A stretch of 35,746 bases of DNA from JANWYT01 sp046719465 (GCA_046719465.1 JBDNCV010000021.1:1-35746), one strand, 5' to 3'. Shown: positions 7,766-16,224, numbered from the stretch's first letter. Notes: generated by a model from the sequence alone, not told the origin. Made by a program: numbers and translations.

Positions 7766-9262
7766 ATGGCGCTGATCGAACTCATTGCGAGCATTCCATT
7801 GGATCGCCTGTTGGCGGGGCTGGCGCTGTTTCTGCTGGCGAGCGTCGGCCTCAGCAAGGTGGCGATGCGGTTTGGCGTGCCGGTGCTGCTGCTGTTCTTG
7901 CTGGCCGGGATGGCGGCTGGCTCGGAAGGGCCGGGCGGGATTGCGTTTGACTACCCGCGTTTAATCGAACTCATCGGCGTGGTGTCGCTGGCGTTTATCC
8001 TGTTTTCGGGCGGCCTCGACACCTCGTGGGACGACATCCGCCCGGTCATGCGCCACGGCGTGACGCTCTCCACGTTGGGGGTGCTGGTGACGGCGCTGGC
8101 GGTCGGCGTGTTCACGCATCTGGCGCTGGGCTTCACCCTGTTGGAGGGCGTGCTGCTGGGGGCGATTGTCGCCTCAACCGACGCCGCCGCAGTCTTTTCG
8201 ATCCTGCGCGGGAAGGATGTGCGGCTCCGAGGGCGGCTCAAACCGCTGCTGGAGTTGGAATCTGGCAGCAACGACCCGATGGCGGTGTTCTTGACGCTGG
8301 CCATGCTCCAGCTCATCACCACGCCCGACCTCAGCCCGTTGAGCATCGTGCCGTTCTTCATCCTGCAAATGGGGGTGGGCGCGCTGGTCGGCGTCGTGGT
8401 GAGCCGCTCAGCGCTGGGCATCCTGAACCGCATACGCCTTGAGTACGACGGCCTCTATCCGGTGTTCACGGTGGGGCTGGTGCTGCTGACGTATGGCATC
8501 AGCGACTTGCTGAGCGGGAACGGCTTCCTCGCGGTGTACCTCGTCGGCGTGCTGATGGGCAAGGATCAGTTCCCGCGCAAGCGCAGCATCATGGTCTTTC
8601 ACGATGGGCTGGCGTGGCTGATGCAGATTGCGATGTTCGTCACGTTGGGCTTGCAGGTGTACCCCTCGCGGCTGGTGGAGGTCGTGCCGGAGGGTATCGC
8701 AGTGGCGCTGTTCCTGCTGCTGGTGGCGCGGCCTGTCGCGGTGTTCACCGTGCTGGCGTTTACGCGGTTCACCACGCGCGAGAAGCTCTACATCTCATGG
8801 GTGGGGCTGCGCGGGGCAGCGCCGATTGTGCTGGCGGTGTTCCCGCTGCTGGCGCAGATCAACCGCGCGGATGGCATCTTCCACTTGGTATTCTTCATCG
8901 TGCTGACGTCGGTGCTGCTGCAAGGGACGCTCACCGTGCCGATGGCGCGCTGGCTGCAAGTCTACGACACCGCCCCGCAGCCTCGTTCGCCGATGGCCTT
9001 TGTGATGGACGACGGCAACATCTCCAGCGATCTGTTGGAGATCACCGTGCCCACCCATGCCGAGGCTGTCGGCCGCTCCATTATTGATCTGCACCTGCCC
9101 AAAGAGGCGCTCATCGTCCTCATCGGGCGGGCGGATGAGCTGGTTGTGCCGCGTGGTGATACAGTATTCCAAGCGGGCGACCGCGTGCTGCTGCTCACCA
9201 GCGCCGAGCTGCGCCCCGCTATCCGCGACCTGTTCACCCGCCCCGCAGCCGAAATACCTTAA
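7766..9262 (+). CDS. nhaP2: CPA1 potassium/proton antiporter with C-terminal RCK_C domain
   Basis: This 498-aa inner-membrane protein exchanges monovalent cations for protons. It has about 12 hydrophobic helices over residues 1-390. CPA1 hallmarks are visible: ASTDAAAVF at 136-144 and the ion-binding ESGSNDPMA at 165-173. Residues about 415-490 form a TrkA-C (RCK_C) domain (LLEITVPTHAEAVGRSIIDLHLPK ... VLLLTSAEL), the layout of the NhaP2/CvrA K+/H+ antiporter group, where the cytosolic domain is thought to gate by ligand binding. The start ATG 7766 has GAAGGAA 6 nt upstream. The 148 bp between this and the Yip1 gene show no clear terminator. Cation preference (K+ or Na+) is inferred from architecture only. 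Confidence 0.9.
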   Translation: MALIELIASIPLDRLLAGLALFLLASVGLSKVAMRFGVPVLLLFLLAGMAAGSEGPGGIAFDYPRLIELIGVVSLAFILFSGGLDTSWDDIRPVMRHGVTLSTLGVLVTALAVGVFTHLALGFTLLEGVLLGAIVASTDAAAVFSILRGKDVRLRGRLKPLLELESGSNDPMAVFLTLAMLQLITTPDLSPLSIVPFFILQMGVGALVGVVVSRSALGILNRIRLEYDGLYPVFTVGLVLLTYGISDLLSGNGFLAVYLVGVLMGKDQFPRKRSIMVFHDGLAWLMQIAMFVTLGLQVYPSRLVEVVPEGIAVALFLLLVARPVAVFTVLAFTRFTTREKLYISWVGLRGAAPIVLAVFPLLAQINRADGIFHLVFFIVLTSVLLQGTLTVPMARWLQVYDTAPQPRSPMAFVMDDGNISSDLLEITVPTHAEAVGRSIIDLHLPKEALIVLIGRADELVVPRGDTVFQAGDRVLLLTSAELRPAIRDLFTRPAAEIP

Positions 9263-9341
9263 GATTGCCCTCCGCTTGCCATGCGCTTCACCATCTGCTT
9301 TTATCTTTCATTGAGTGATCGAACAATTGGAGGCATGTCGT

Positions 9342-9800
9342 ATGCAATCGATCCGCTTGATCGCGTTGGCGGCAGTGCTGCTGATGTTGGCCGGCTGTGA
9401 GGGGATGTTCTCGTTGAGCGAACCGTGCGTGTTTCCTCAAGATGATGTCGCCTTCTACGAAAATTGGCTCGAGGTCAAGCTGCCGGGCAGCACGTCCAAC
9501 TTCAGCGTGCGCTGCTCGCGTTGGATGGATCATCACCAGTTCTGGATGCAGTTCGACATCGCGCCGGAAGACTTGGCCGCGCTGCAAGCAGGCATAGATG
9601 CCGCTATGACATGGCAGGAGAATACGCCGCCCACTCAAGAGCAAGCTCGAAGGCTGGAGAGCATGCTGAGCATGCGCGCGTTGGATGCGATGCGCTCCTA
9701 CCTGTTGGGCGTCAACAACTTCGACTCGAAAATAGCGGTGATCGACATGAGCGATCCTCAAGCTTACCGTGTGTTCTTGTACGTGTTCCGCTCGTTCTGA
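9342..9800 (+). CDS. Small predicted lipoprotein
   Basis: The 152-aa product begins MQSIRLIALAAVLLMLAGC, a lipoprotein signal with lipobox LAGC and lipidated Cys19, so it should be anchored to the outside of the cytoplasmic membrane. ATG 9342 is preferred over the in-frame GTG 9315 because GGAGG (9329-9333) lies 8 nt before it and gives a proper signal sequence. The mature part has one further Cys pair region (CVFPQDDVAF ... VRCSRWMDHHQFW) and two acidic helical stretches. I do not recognise a family. It lies 79 nt after the antiporter gene and converges on the glycosyltransferase gene. Confidence 0.75.
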   Translation: MQSIRLIALAAVLLMLAGCEGMFSLSEPCVFPQDDVAFYENWLEVKLPGSTSNFSVRCSRWMDHHQFWMQFDIAPEDLAALQAGIDAAMTWQENTPPTQEQARRLESMLSMRALDAMRSYLLGVNNFDSKIAVIDMSDPQAYRVFLYVFRSF

Positions 9801-9863
9801 GGGCTTAGTTTTGATTCCTCACCCAACAGGCACGGCAGGGCCTGTCCTGATGCGTTCCGGCCT

Positions 9864-11111
9864 CTAGGGGCTTTCACTGTCGCCCAGCAAGCGGTTGAGC
9901 CAATCGCGCAGCTCATAGACGCTGCGGCGGGCCTGCCGCGCTCGCACGGCCCCGCGGCTGAGCGGCATGAGGAGCTGGCCGGTCGCGTAGCCGTGCACCA
10001 AGTCGGCGATTTCAAACGAGGCGTTGGGGTGGCCGAGGGCGCGGGCGTTGGCCGCCAAGCGCTCCAACTCTCGAAAATCATCGCGGAACCAGTCGTAGGC
10101 TGTCTCCAGCAGGTCAAGCGGTGGGAGGGCGAAGGCCCCTGCGCCCCCCTCGACGACGTGCGCCACGTTGCCGGTCTCTTGGCCTTCGATGGCGTCGATC
10201 AGCAGGATGGGCAGCCCCGCCGCCAGCCCTTCGGTAACGGTCAGGCCGCCCGCCTTGCACACCAGCACATCCGCCGCGCGCAGGAACTGCGGCATCTCGC
10301 GCACGAAGGGGTAGAGGTGCGTCGGCTGATGCCACTCGATCTGCTGGAGCTGCGCGTAAAGCGCTTCATCCCCGCCAGCAGAGATCACCAATTGCAGCGG
10401 CACATGCAGGTGGTTCAGCACGCGCACCGCCTCGATCAACGTGCGAACGCGCTTGCTGCCGACGACGAGGGCGGTTTTCATCTCCGGCTGCCAACCGTAG
10501 AGCGCCCGCAGCTCGGCTTTGCTGCGCGTCTCTTGGGCGATGGCCGGGTGAACGGCGATGCCCGTCAGGCGGATTTGCGCGGGCGGGATCTTCTCGCTCA
10601 GCGCCATATCGTAGACGCGCTGGCTCGGCACGCAGGTCATGGCCGACACGCGATGAAACCACAGGCGATGCACCGTGCCTAGATCCGTCACGACGGTGAT
10701 GATGGGCAGGCGGCGGCGCGTCAGCACGCGGATGGCCCACAGCGTGCTGAGGTAATTGTCGCGGGTGACGACGATCACGGCGGGCTTGACCTTGCGGATG
10801 ATGTCAAGCATGGCCTCCAGCAGCATGGTGGTGTCGAAGTTCTCGATGACGGGTTTGGCCAGCGGCGCGTCTACCGATTTATAGCTCAGCGTGTACAGCT
10901 CTGGCAGCTTCTGCACCCACAGATCGTAGATGTTGGGGTTTTCGCGGTAAAACGACGGCACTTTGGGGTGGTTCATCGGGTTGACGATGACGGGGTGATA
11001 GGCCTCGCCATAGCGGATGAGCAGCGCCTCGCGGATGGCGTTGGCCGCGCTGCGATGCCCAAAGCCGAGGTCGGACGTCAGGATGAGGACGTTGCGCTTC
11101 ACGGTCTCCAT
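9864..11111 (-). CDS. Galactolipid-synthase-type glycosyltransferase (GT28, MGDG synthase-like)
   Basis: The 415-aa enzyme has the two-domain GT-B layout of diacylglycerol glycosyltransferases (MurG/MGD group). The N-terminal MGDG-synthase domain opens with NVLILTSDLGFGHRSAANAI, where the G-x-GH loop contacts the lipid acceptor side. The C-terminal nucleotide-sugar domain has VVGSKRVRTLIEAV, FVREMPQFLRAADVLVCKAGG and LTVTEGLAAGLPILLID, the conserved GG-x-T-x-x-E donor-binding motif. It would transfer a sugar from a UDP-sugar to a membrane diacylglycerol at the cytosolic face. ATG 11111 has GAGAGGA about 9 nt upstream. It overlaps the 3' end of the propeller gene by 13 nt, implying translational coupling. 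Sugar and acceptor specificity cannot be told. Confidence 0.85.
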   Translation of the reverse strand: METVKRNVLILTSDLGFGHRSAANAIREALLIRYGEAYHPVIVNPMNHPKVPSFYRENPNIYDLWVQKLPELYTLSYKSVDAPLAKPVIENFDTTMLLEAMLDIIRKVKPAVIVVTRDNYLSTLWAIRVLTRRRLPIITVVTDLGTVHRLWFHRVSAMTCVPSQRVYDMALSEKIPPAQIRLTGIAVHPAIAQETRSKAELRALYGWQPEMKTALVVGSKRVRTLIEAVRVLNHLHVPLQLVISAGGDEALYAQLQQIEWHQPTHLYPFVREMPQFLRAADVLVCKAGGLTVTEGLAAGLPILLIDAIEGQETGNVAHVVEGGAGAFALPPLDLLETAYDWFRDDFRELERLAANARALGHPNASFEIADLVHGYATGQLLMPLSRGAVRARQARRSVYELRDWLNRLLGDSESP

Positions 11112-12124
11112 GTGGGCATCCTCTCGTTAGCGGCAATCCGTGCCGACGTGAGCAGGCGCTGCTCAGCCGTCGGCAGGGCGATCAGCGTGACAGCGCTGAA
11201 CTGCCCCGCAGCGCCCAACTCCGTCACGAGGAGCGCGCGCCCATCCGGCGACCAACGCGGCGCGTACTGAAAGCGCGTGGGCGGCGTCAGGCGCGTTAAC
11301 GCCTCGGTGGAGGTGTCGAGCAGCCAGATTTGACTCGCGCCTTGCCCAAAGGCCACATAGCGCCCATCCGGCGACCACTGCGGCGGGCTGAAGTCGAGCG
11401 GTTCGTCAAAAGGATACACACGTTCGCGGCCGTCAGCCAGTTGATACAAGCCGAGCGCGCGCTCGCGGTCGCTGTACACCACATAGGCCAACGCATCGCC
11501 CGCGGGCGACCATGTGGGATAGAACGCGCCATCGCGTGGGAGCGTCTCGCTGCGCCCCGCCAGCAAGTCGTAGCGCACAATGCGGCTGATGCGGTCTTCG
11601 GCCTGCATCTGGTAGGCGACCCAGCGGCCATCGGGCGACCACGACGGCGCGCTCTGGTCAAGGCCCGGGCTGTTGGGGAGGGGTCGCGGCTCGGCGCCCG
11701 CCACGTCGGCGATCATCAGGCGGCGCTCGCCGCTGGCGGTGGTGCGCTCAAACACGACCTGCTGCCCATCGGGCGACCACGCCAGCATCGTCCCGCTCGG
11801 CAGCGACCCGGCCAATGGGCGCACCGTGAGATCATCCCAACGCAGCAGCATCCAATGGGCAACGCTGCTGCCGCGCAGCCACGCCAGCCACGCCCCATCC
11901 GGCGACCAGATGGGCAGGCTGTGGAAGTCGCCCTCGTAGACGATCTGCGCGTCTAGACCGCGCTGAAGGTCGCGCAGGATTAGGTGTGGGGCTGCCGCCA
12001 GCGTGTCGCGGCTCAGCGCGATGACGTCACCCCCCAACACCGCACCCGCCAGCAGCATGAGCAGCAGCAGGCCGAGATGCCCCAGCGTCAGTATCAGACT
12101 GCCCCGCCACACTCGCCACAGCAC
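11099..12124 (-). CDS. TolB-like beta-propeller protein, membrane-anchored
   Basis: The 341-aa protein starts at GTG. Residues about 9-29 are a single hydrophobic helix (signal anchor), followed by a six-bladed propeller. Each blade carries a W-S-P-x-G repeat: WSPDGAWLAW, WSPDGQQVVF, WSPDGRWVAY, WSPAGDALAY, WSPDGRYVAF and WSPDGRALLV, as in TolB/PD40 proteins. No enzyme domain is attached. Such propellers are protein-binding or scaffold modules outside the membrane. A CATAATCAG -10-like site (12160-12152) lies 30 nt upstream of the start. It is the first gene of a two-gene unit with the downstream glycosyltransferase, whose start codon it overlaps, so a link with envelope lipid or glycan assembly is possible but only inferred. 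Confidence 0.85.
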   Translation of the reverse strand: MLWRVWRGSLILTLGHLGLLLLMLLAGAVLGGDVIALSRDTLAAAPHLILRDLQRGLDAQIVYEGDFHSLPIWSPDGAWLAWLRGSSVAHWMLLRWDDLTVRPLAGSLPSGTMLAWSPDGQQVVFERTTASGERRLMIADVAGAEPRPLPNSPGLDQSAPSWSPDGRWVAYQMQAEDRISRIVRYDLLAGRSETLPRDGAFYPTWSPAGDALAYVVYSDRERALGLYQLADGRERVYPFDEPLDFSPPQWSPDGRYVAFGQGASQIWLLDTSTEALTRLTPPTRFQYAPRWSPDGRALLVTELGAAGQFSAVTLIALPTAEQRLLTSARIAANERMPTWRP

Positions 12125-12224
12125 GGGTGCGTTTCTCCATCACGATCTGCTCTGATTATGCGGGGGAGCGCCCACCGCCGCAATGGGCTGAAAAAGTGAA
12201 AAGTCACAAGCTGCAAGTAGGGGA

Positions 12225-12314
12225 GCCTCATCCCCAACCCCTTCTCCCGAGGGAGAAGGGGCAAAAGTCCCCTCTCCACCCGGAGAGGGGATTTAGGGGT
12301 GAGGCCTCATCCCC
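12225..12314 (+). repeat. Family B palindromic repeat, core module
   Basis: Outer arms gcctcatcccc (12225-12235) and ggggtgaggc (12296-12305, one-base bulge) enclose two inner hairpins: ccccttctccc/gggagaagggg (12238-12261) and cccctctcc/ggagagggg (12269-12290). The fold would be a three-way junction. Near copies lie at 14397-14484, 14583-14673 and, inverted, at 31131-31222. Confidence 0.9.
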
Positions 12315-12384
12315 TCAAACCACACTAGGGCGATATTAAAGGCTGTGCTACAATGGCGGCCATGAATCAACCCATGACAACGGC

Positions 12385-13011
12385 ATGACCAATTATCTGA
12401 TCTTCGGCGATGACGGCCTGCGCACCCTGCTGTTGGCGCAGCACCTGCCGCAGGTGGGCGATCAAGTGTGGCTCGTCGCCCGCCAGCGCCCCGCACTAGA
12501 GCCGCGCCGCGGTGTACAATTTCATTGGATTCGCGTTGACTTGAGCGAGCGCGGCGCAGGCGCAGCAATCGCCAACAGCTTCGGCCAGCAGCCGCTTGAC
12601 GTGTGCATCTACGATGGTCATCTTTCGGCCTACCCCGATTTGCAGGAGACGCGCAGCGCCGAACAGCTGACCGCGCTGCACCTCACCACCACCATCTTGT
12701 GCATCCAAAAACTGATGAACAACCTGCGCCAATCGCCTAAAGCGCGCATCGTGTTCATCGGCCAGCCTATGCCCACCCTAGCCGAGCCGACACACACCCA
12801 ACTCGGCATCCGCAACGTGGCGCAGGCCCTGCGCGACATCGTGCGCGCCGCCCCCATCGGCGTCACCTGTCTTTACACCAGCGACGAGTTTTTAGCCGAG
12901 GACAGCCCCGCCAGCGAGGCACGGCGCGACGATCTGCTGGCGCTGATGCGCTGTGTGATCAACCTCTCGCCGCACTCCGCTGTGCAGGAGATTGACCTCA
13001 CCCGCTTGTGA
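12385..13011 (+). CDS. Degenerate short-chain dehydrogenase-like protein
   Basis: The 208-aa protein has the alternating beta-alpha pattern of a Rossmann-fold SDR: an N-terminal strand and turn (NYLIFGDDGLRTLLLAQHL), VWLVARQRP, VQFHWIRVDLSE, DVCIYDGHLSAY and ARIVFIGQP. The glycine-rich cofactor loop is reduced to G-D-D-G rather than TGxxxGxG. Where the catalytic Tyr-x-x-x-Lys should be (TQLGIRNVAQALRD) neither Tyr nor Lys is present. It may bind NAD(P) weakly or act without catalysis. A TACAAT box at 12349-12354 lies 30 nt upstream and no Shine-Dalgarno is visible. Its stop codon overlaps the end of the convergent aminotransferase gene by 14 nt. Confidence 0.6.
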   Translation: MTNYLIFGDDGLRTLLLAQHLPQVGDQVWLVARQRPALEPRRGVQFHWIRVDLSERGAGAAIANSFGQQPLDVCIYDGHLSAYPDLQETRSAEQLTALHLTTTILCIQKLMNNLRQSPKARIVFIGQPMPTLAEPTHTQLGIRNVAQALRDIVRAAPIGVTCLYTSDEFLAEDSPASEARRDDLLALMRCVINLSPHSAVQEIDLTRL

Positions 13012-14197
13012 CCGGCAGCGCTTGCACCGCCGCCGCGATGCGCTCAAGGCCATTGCGCAGGCGTTCGCGCGGGCAGGCGAAGTTCAAGCGCACGAAGCGA
13101 TCCGGCGGGCGCTGCGCCATCGTCCCGGCGAAGGTATCGCCCGCGTTGACGGCCACACGTCCCGTCTGCTCGAGGAATTGGCTGGCCGATTGCCCCGCAG
13201 GCAGCGGCACGGCGCTCAGGTCAAGGTAGGTCATGTAGGTGCCCTGTGGCCGCGTCAGGCGGATGTCTGGCGCGCGCTCGGCGAGGTAGTCTATCACCAA
13301 GTCGCGGTTGCCGCGCAGGTAGGCCAGCGCCTCCGTCAGCCAGCCGTTGGCATAGCGATAGGCGGCGTCGGCGGCCACCAGCCCCAGCAGGTTAACGTGC
13401 AGCCCCGTCCCCCACACCTGCGCGATCACGGCCTTGCGCGTCGCCTCATCCGGGATGATCGCTATCGAACAGGCCAAGCCCGCAAGGTTGTAGGTCTTGC
13501 TGGGGGCAATCAGCGTCAAGGTGCGCTGCTCGACTTCAGGCGAAAGGCTGGCAATCGGCGTGTGCTGACCCTCGAGGATCAAATCGCTGTGGATTTCATC
13601 GGACACAATGGTGACGTTGTGCTTGAGGCAGATCTGGGCGAAACGCTCCAGCTCGGCGCGCGTGTAGACCATGCCGCCCGGGTTGTGCGGGTTGCAGAGG
13701 TAGAAGAGGCGCGTCTGCCGTGTGATCGCCCGTTCGAAGGCGTCAAAGTCGGTGGTGAAGGTGTAGGTGTTGTCGGCGTTGGGGTGGATCGTGAGGTCAA
13801 CGCATTGGGCAAAACAGCCGTTGTGCGACGGCATGTGCAGGAACGGCGGATAGACCGGCGTTTGCATCAGCACGCCGTCGCCTGCTTTGGTCAGCGCCCG
13901 CGTGATCATGTTCATCGTGGTGACCATCCCGGGGATGAACACGATCCAATCGGGCTGAATCGTCCACCCGTAGAGCGTCTGCATCCGCTCGACGAGGATC
14001 TCACGCAGCGGTGGATAATCCATGGTGTAGCCAAACGTGCCAAACTGCACTCGCTCGGTCAGCGCGTCGATGATCGGCTGCGCGCTGCGAAAGTCCATAT
14101 CCGCCACCCACAGCGGCAGCACATCCTCAGGGTAGAACGTCCACTTGGTGGCGTAGACGCTGCGCAAATCAGGGGATTGATCGAAGTCGTAGCTCAT
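12998..14197 (-). CDS. patB: PatB/MalY-family PLP-dependent C-S lyase (cystathionine beta-lyase type)
   Basis: This cytosolic fold-type I PLP enzyme (399 aa) belongs to the PatB/MalY group, which cleaves C-S bonds in cystathionine and related cysteine conjugates, giving homocysteine or thiols, pyruvate and ammonia. Visible hallmarks are LPLWVADMDFRSAQPI near the N-terminus, FGYTMDYPPLREIL, NPHNPGG at 169-175, VSDEIHSDLI with the PLP-ring Asp200, and APSKTYNLAG with Schiff-base Lys234. ATG 14197 is chosen, with GGGAG 8 nt upstream; an in-frame TTG at 14212 is possible. The gene is preceded by the repeat island and converges on the SDR-like gene with a 14-bp overlap. Substrate is inferred from family. 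Confidence 0.92.
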   Translation of the reverse strand: MSYDFDQSPDLRSVYATKWTFYPEDVLPLWVADMDFRSAQPIIDALTERVQFGTFGYTMDYPPLREILVERMQTLYGWTIQPDWIVFIPGMVTTMNMITRALTKAGDGVLMQTPVYPPFLHMPSHNGCFAQCVDLTIHPNADNTYTFTTDFDAFERAITRQTRLFYLCNPHNPGGMVYTRAELERFAQICLKHNVTIVSDEIHSDLILEGQHTPIASLSPEVEQRTLTLIAPSKTYNLAGLACSIAIIPDEATRKAVIAQVWGTGLHVNLLGLVAADAAYRYANGWLTEALAYLRGNRDLVIDYLAERAPDIRLTRPQGTYMTYLDLSAVPLPAGQSASQFLEQTGRVAVNAGDTFAGTMAQRPPDRFVRLNFACPRERLRNGLERIAAAVQALPVTSG

Positions 14198-14357
14198 GCC
14201 CACAGCTCCCAATACCGTCTAATACTGCCGCAAGCATAGCGCTGAACCGCGCCAGCGACTATGGCCATGCAAGGGGACTGAAGCCCTTTTCAGGGGGCGT
14301 GGCGAAGCCGGTCTGGCGTTTGTTGGCCGCAGACCACAGAGTGAGGGCTAAAATGGT
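14198..14357. other. patB upstream region with decayed repeat fragment
   Basis: Of these 160 bp, about 14271-14310 (ggggactgaagccc ... caggggg) resembles a degraded piece of the GGGGGCTGAAGCCCCC palindrome of family A. No gene, tRNA or convincing promoter box was recognised. Confidence 0.4.
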
Positions 14358-14701
14358 GGTGATGCGCCATCTCGTCTTGTTCGCTTGGCATTACAAGGCC
14401 TCATCCCCACCCCCTTCTCCCGAAGGAGAAGGGGAGACGTTGCGGCCACCGCCCGGAGAGGGGATTCAGGGGTGAGGCCTCATCACCTCGCCCCAGCCGC
14501 GCAGCGGCGTGTGGGAGAGGGGGCAGGGGGTGAGGCGAGTGTCTCTTCTCGGCATGATGGTACTTAGGCCTCATTCCCCTCGGAGAAGCTGGCCTCATCC
14601 CCACCCCCTTCTCCCGAAGGAGAAGGGGCAAAAGTCCCCTCTCCGCCCGGAGAGGGGATTCAGGGGTGAGGCCTCATCACCATCTGTTTAGGTTTAGACA
14701 C
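14358..14701 (+). repeat. Family B repeat, extended copy with multiple modules
   Basis: This copy begins with ggtgatgcgccatctcgtct and ends in gtttaggtttagacac, flanks it shares (inverted) with the copy at 31108-31259. Between the flanks lie a family B module with one damaged hairpin arm (14397-14484), a different GC-rich palindrome (about 14485-14536, with gccgcgcagcggcg) and an intact family B module (14583-14673). It therefore looks like a copy enlarged by internal insertion or duplication of modules. Confidence 0.85.
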
Positions 14702-14905
14702 TCTCCGCCGCTGGGGAGTATCTAAGCCGCAGCAGGAGGTGGCCGTGCGCCAGAGGCTAAAGCCTCTGGCTAGCGCGCGGGGGCTGAAGCCCCCTTCAGG
14801 GGGCGCGCTTTGGCCGGATGCTTGAGCGTCCGGCGTTCAATGTCCGTTTTGCACGATGTGGGTAACGCCTAGCACAAGGGGTGAGGTGCAGGGGGCAGAG
14901 CCATC
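14690..14905 (+). repeat. Family A repeat, single unit
   Basis: The order is a tagacactc/gagtatcta stem, then gccagaggctaaagcctctggc, then GCGCG-gggggctgaagccccc-TTCAGGGGGCGCGC, then ccggatgcttgagcgtccgg. It ends with a tail, gtgggtaacgcctagcacaa and onward, that is also present near 26127. It starts inside the 3' flank of the family B copy, so the two families abut. Confidence 0.85.
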
Positions 14906-14995
14906 ACCAGTGATTTAGACCAAATGCAGCCCCACCTGCCTTGTCAGGCGGCCCTGCGCTATACTCAAGCGATCAACGTGATAGGAGACCCCAGC

Positions 14996-15862
14996 GTGCG
15001 ACTCAAACTTGCGATGGCGCAGATGTACCCCAAACTCGGCGATGTGGCGTTCAACGTGCGCGCGCACCTTGACCTTATCGAACAGGCCAGCCAACAAGGG
15101 GCGCATTTGATCGTCTTTCCAGAGCTGAGCCTGACCGGCTACCAAGTGCAAGACCTCGTGCCAGAGGTGGCCATCCGCGCGCACCCGTCTAACGTCGTGT
15201 ATCGTCAACTGCTCGACGCGAGCCACGACATCGACGTGGTAGTAGGTTTTGTGCGCGAGGACGAGCGCAACCGCTTCTACATCGCGGCGGCCTACCTCAG
15301 CGGCGGCGAGACGGTGCACATCCATCACAAGGTCTACCTGCCGACGTATACGATGTTCGACGACGCGCGCTACTTCAGCCCCGGGCAGCACATCCGCGCG
15401 TTTGATACGCGCTGGGGGCGGATGGGCATGCTCATCTGCGAGGACTTCTGGCACATGTCGGCGGCATACCTGCTGTGGATGGACGGGGCGGACGTGATGC
15501 TGTTGATGAGCGCCAGCCCGGGGCGCGGCTTGACCGAGGACGCGCGGTTGGCATCGTCGCGTTGGGTGGAACTGGTGAATCAGGCCTACGGCAGCTTCTT
15601 CACCAATTACGTCGTCCACGTCAGCCGCGTGGGCTATGAGGACGGCAAGGTCTTCTGGGGCGGCAGCAGCATTGTTGACCCCGACGGCAGCTTCGTCACC
15701 CATGGCCTTTACTTCGACGAGGCGTTGATCGTGCGCGAGATTGACTTGAACATGCTGCACCGCGTCCGTTCGCATCTGCCGATTCTACGCGATGAACGCC
15801 CTGACCTGACGCTGCGCGAGCTGGAGCGCATCCTCAAGACGCGCATCATGGAGCAGCCATGA
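14996..15862 (+). CDS. Nitrilase-superfamily carbon-nitrogen hydrolase
   Basis: This 288-aa cytosolic hydrolase carries the complete Glu-Lys-Cys triad: E43 in VFPELSLTGY, K112 in HHKVYLP and C148 in LICEDFWH. The sequence resembles amidohydrolase domains of the N-carbamoylputrescine amidase and NAD+ synthetase glutaminase branches, so it should cleave an amide or carbamoyl bond. No synthetase domain is attached, so it is probably a stand-alone amidase. The start is GTG 14996, with AGGAG (14983-14987) 8 nt upstream and a TATACT box at 14960-14965; a longer frame from 14924 lacks these signals. The stop overlaps the next ATG by 4 nt (ATGA), indicating translational coupling. The substrate is unknown. 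Confidence 0.88.
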   Translation: MRLKLAMAQMYPKLGDVAFNVRAHLDLIEQASQQGAHLIVFPELSLTGYQVQDLVPEVAIRAHPSNVVYRQLLDASHDIDVVVGFVREDERNRFYIAAAYLSGGETVHIHHKVYLPTYTMFDDARYFSPGQHIRAFDTRWGRMGMLICEDFWHMSAAYLLWMDGADVMLLMSASPGRGLTEDARLASSRWVELVNQAYGSFFTNYVVHVSRVGYEDGKVFWGGSSIVDPDGSFVTHGLYFDEALIVREIDLNMLHRVRSHLPILRDERPDLTLRELERILKTRIMEQP

Positions 15863-16224
15863 CCCACCCTGACGACAAGCGCGCCCTCAGCGGCTCACAG
15901 GCTGGCATGCGCTTCATCGCGCTGATGAAGCTCTACAACGACGGCCACCTGCCGCGCTTACAGCAGTTCATCCAAGAGAGCTTTGCCGAGCCGCTGCTGA
16001 GCGAGCAAGACGCAAGCGCGCGCACAGCGGAATGGGCGGCGCGGCGCGAGGCCATCGGGCGGCACAAGGTGAAGCAGGCGCTGGCCGTGGGCAAGCACCA
16101 CGCCGCGGTGATCGTCGAAGCAGAACACAGCGACGCGCTCTACTACGTCGAGATCGCCGTGGAGGAGGACTACCCGCATCGCATCACAAAGTGTTTACAC
16201 GCGCCGCTGCAACTGGCTGATTAG
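15859..16224 (+). CDS. Small protein coupled to the nitrilase gene
   Basis: The 121-aa product has no signal peptide or membrane helix. Its N-terminal half (LSGSQAGMRFIALMKLYNDGHLPRLQQFIQESF) resembles the helical region found ahead of serine-hydrolase domains ('AGxRLAAYLxAFNxGD...'), and its C-terminal half is two beta strands (HAAVIVEAEH, LYYVEIAVEED). This could be a small NTF2-like or cystatin-like domain; I give no function. It starts within the stop of the nitrilase gene (ATGA overlap), so the two products are made together and may interact. Its stop codon overlaps that of the convergent methyltransferase gene. Confidence 0.7.
   Translation: MTHPDDKRALSGSQAGMRFIALMKLYNDGHLPRLQQFIQESFAEPLLSEQDASARTAEWAARREAIGRHKVKQALAVGKHHAAVIVEAEHSDALYYVEIAVEEDYPHRITKCLHAPLQLAD

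Noticed and set aside
12992..14239. Plus-strand frame of 415 codons opposite patB
   Set aside because: It overlaps the whole of patB, whose motifs are clear, and shows no motif of its own.
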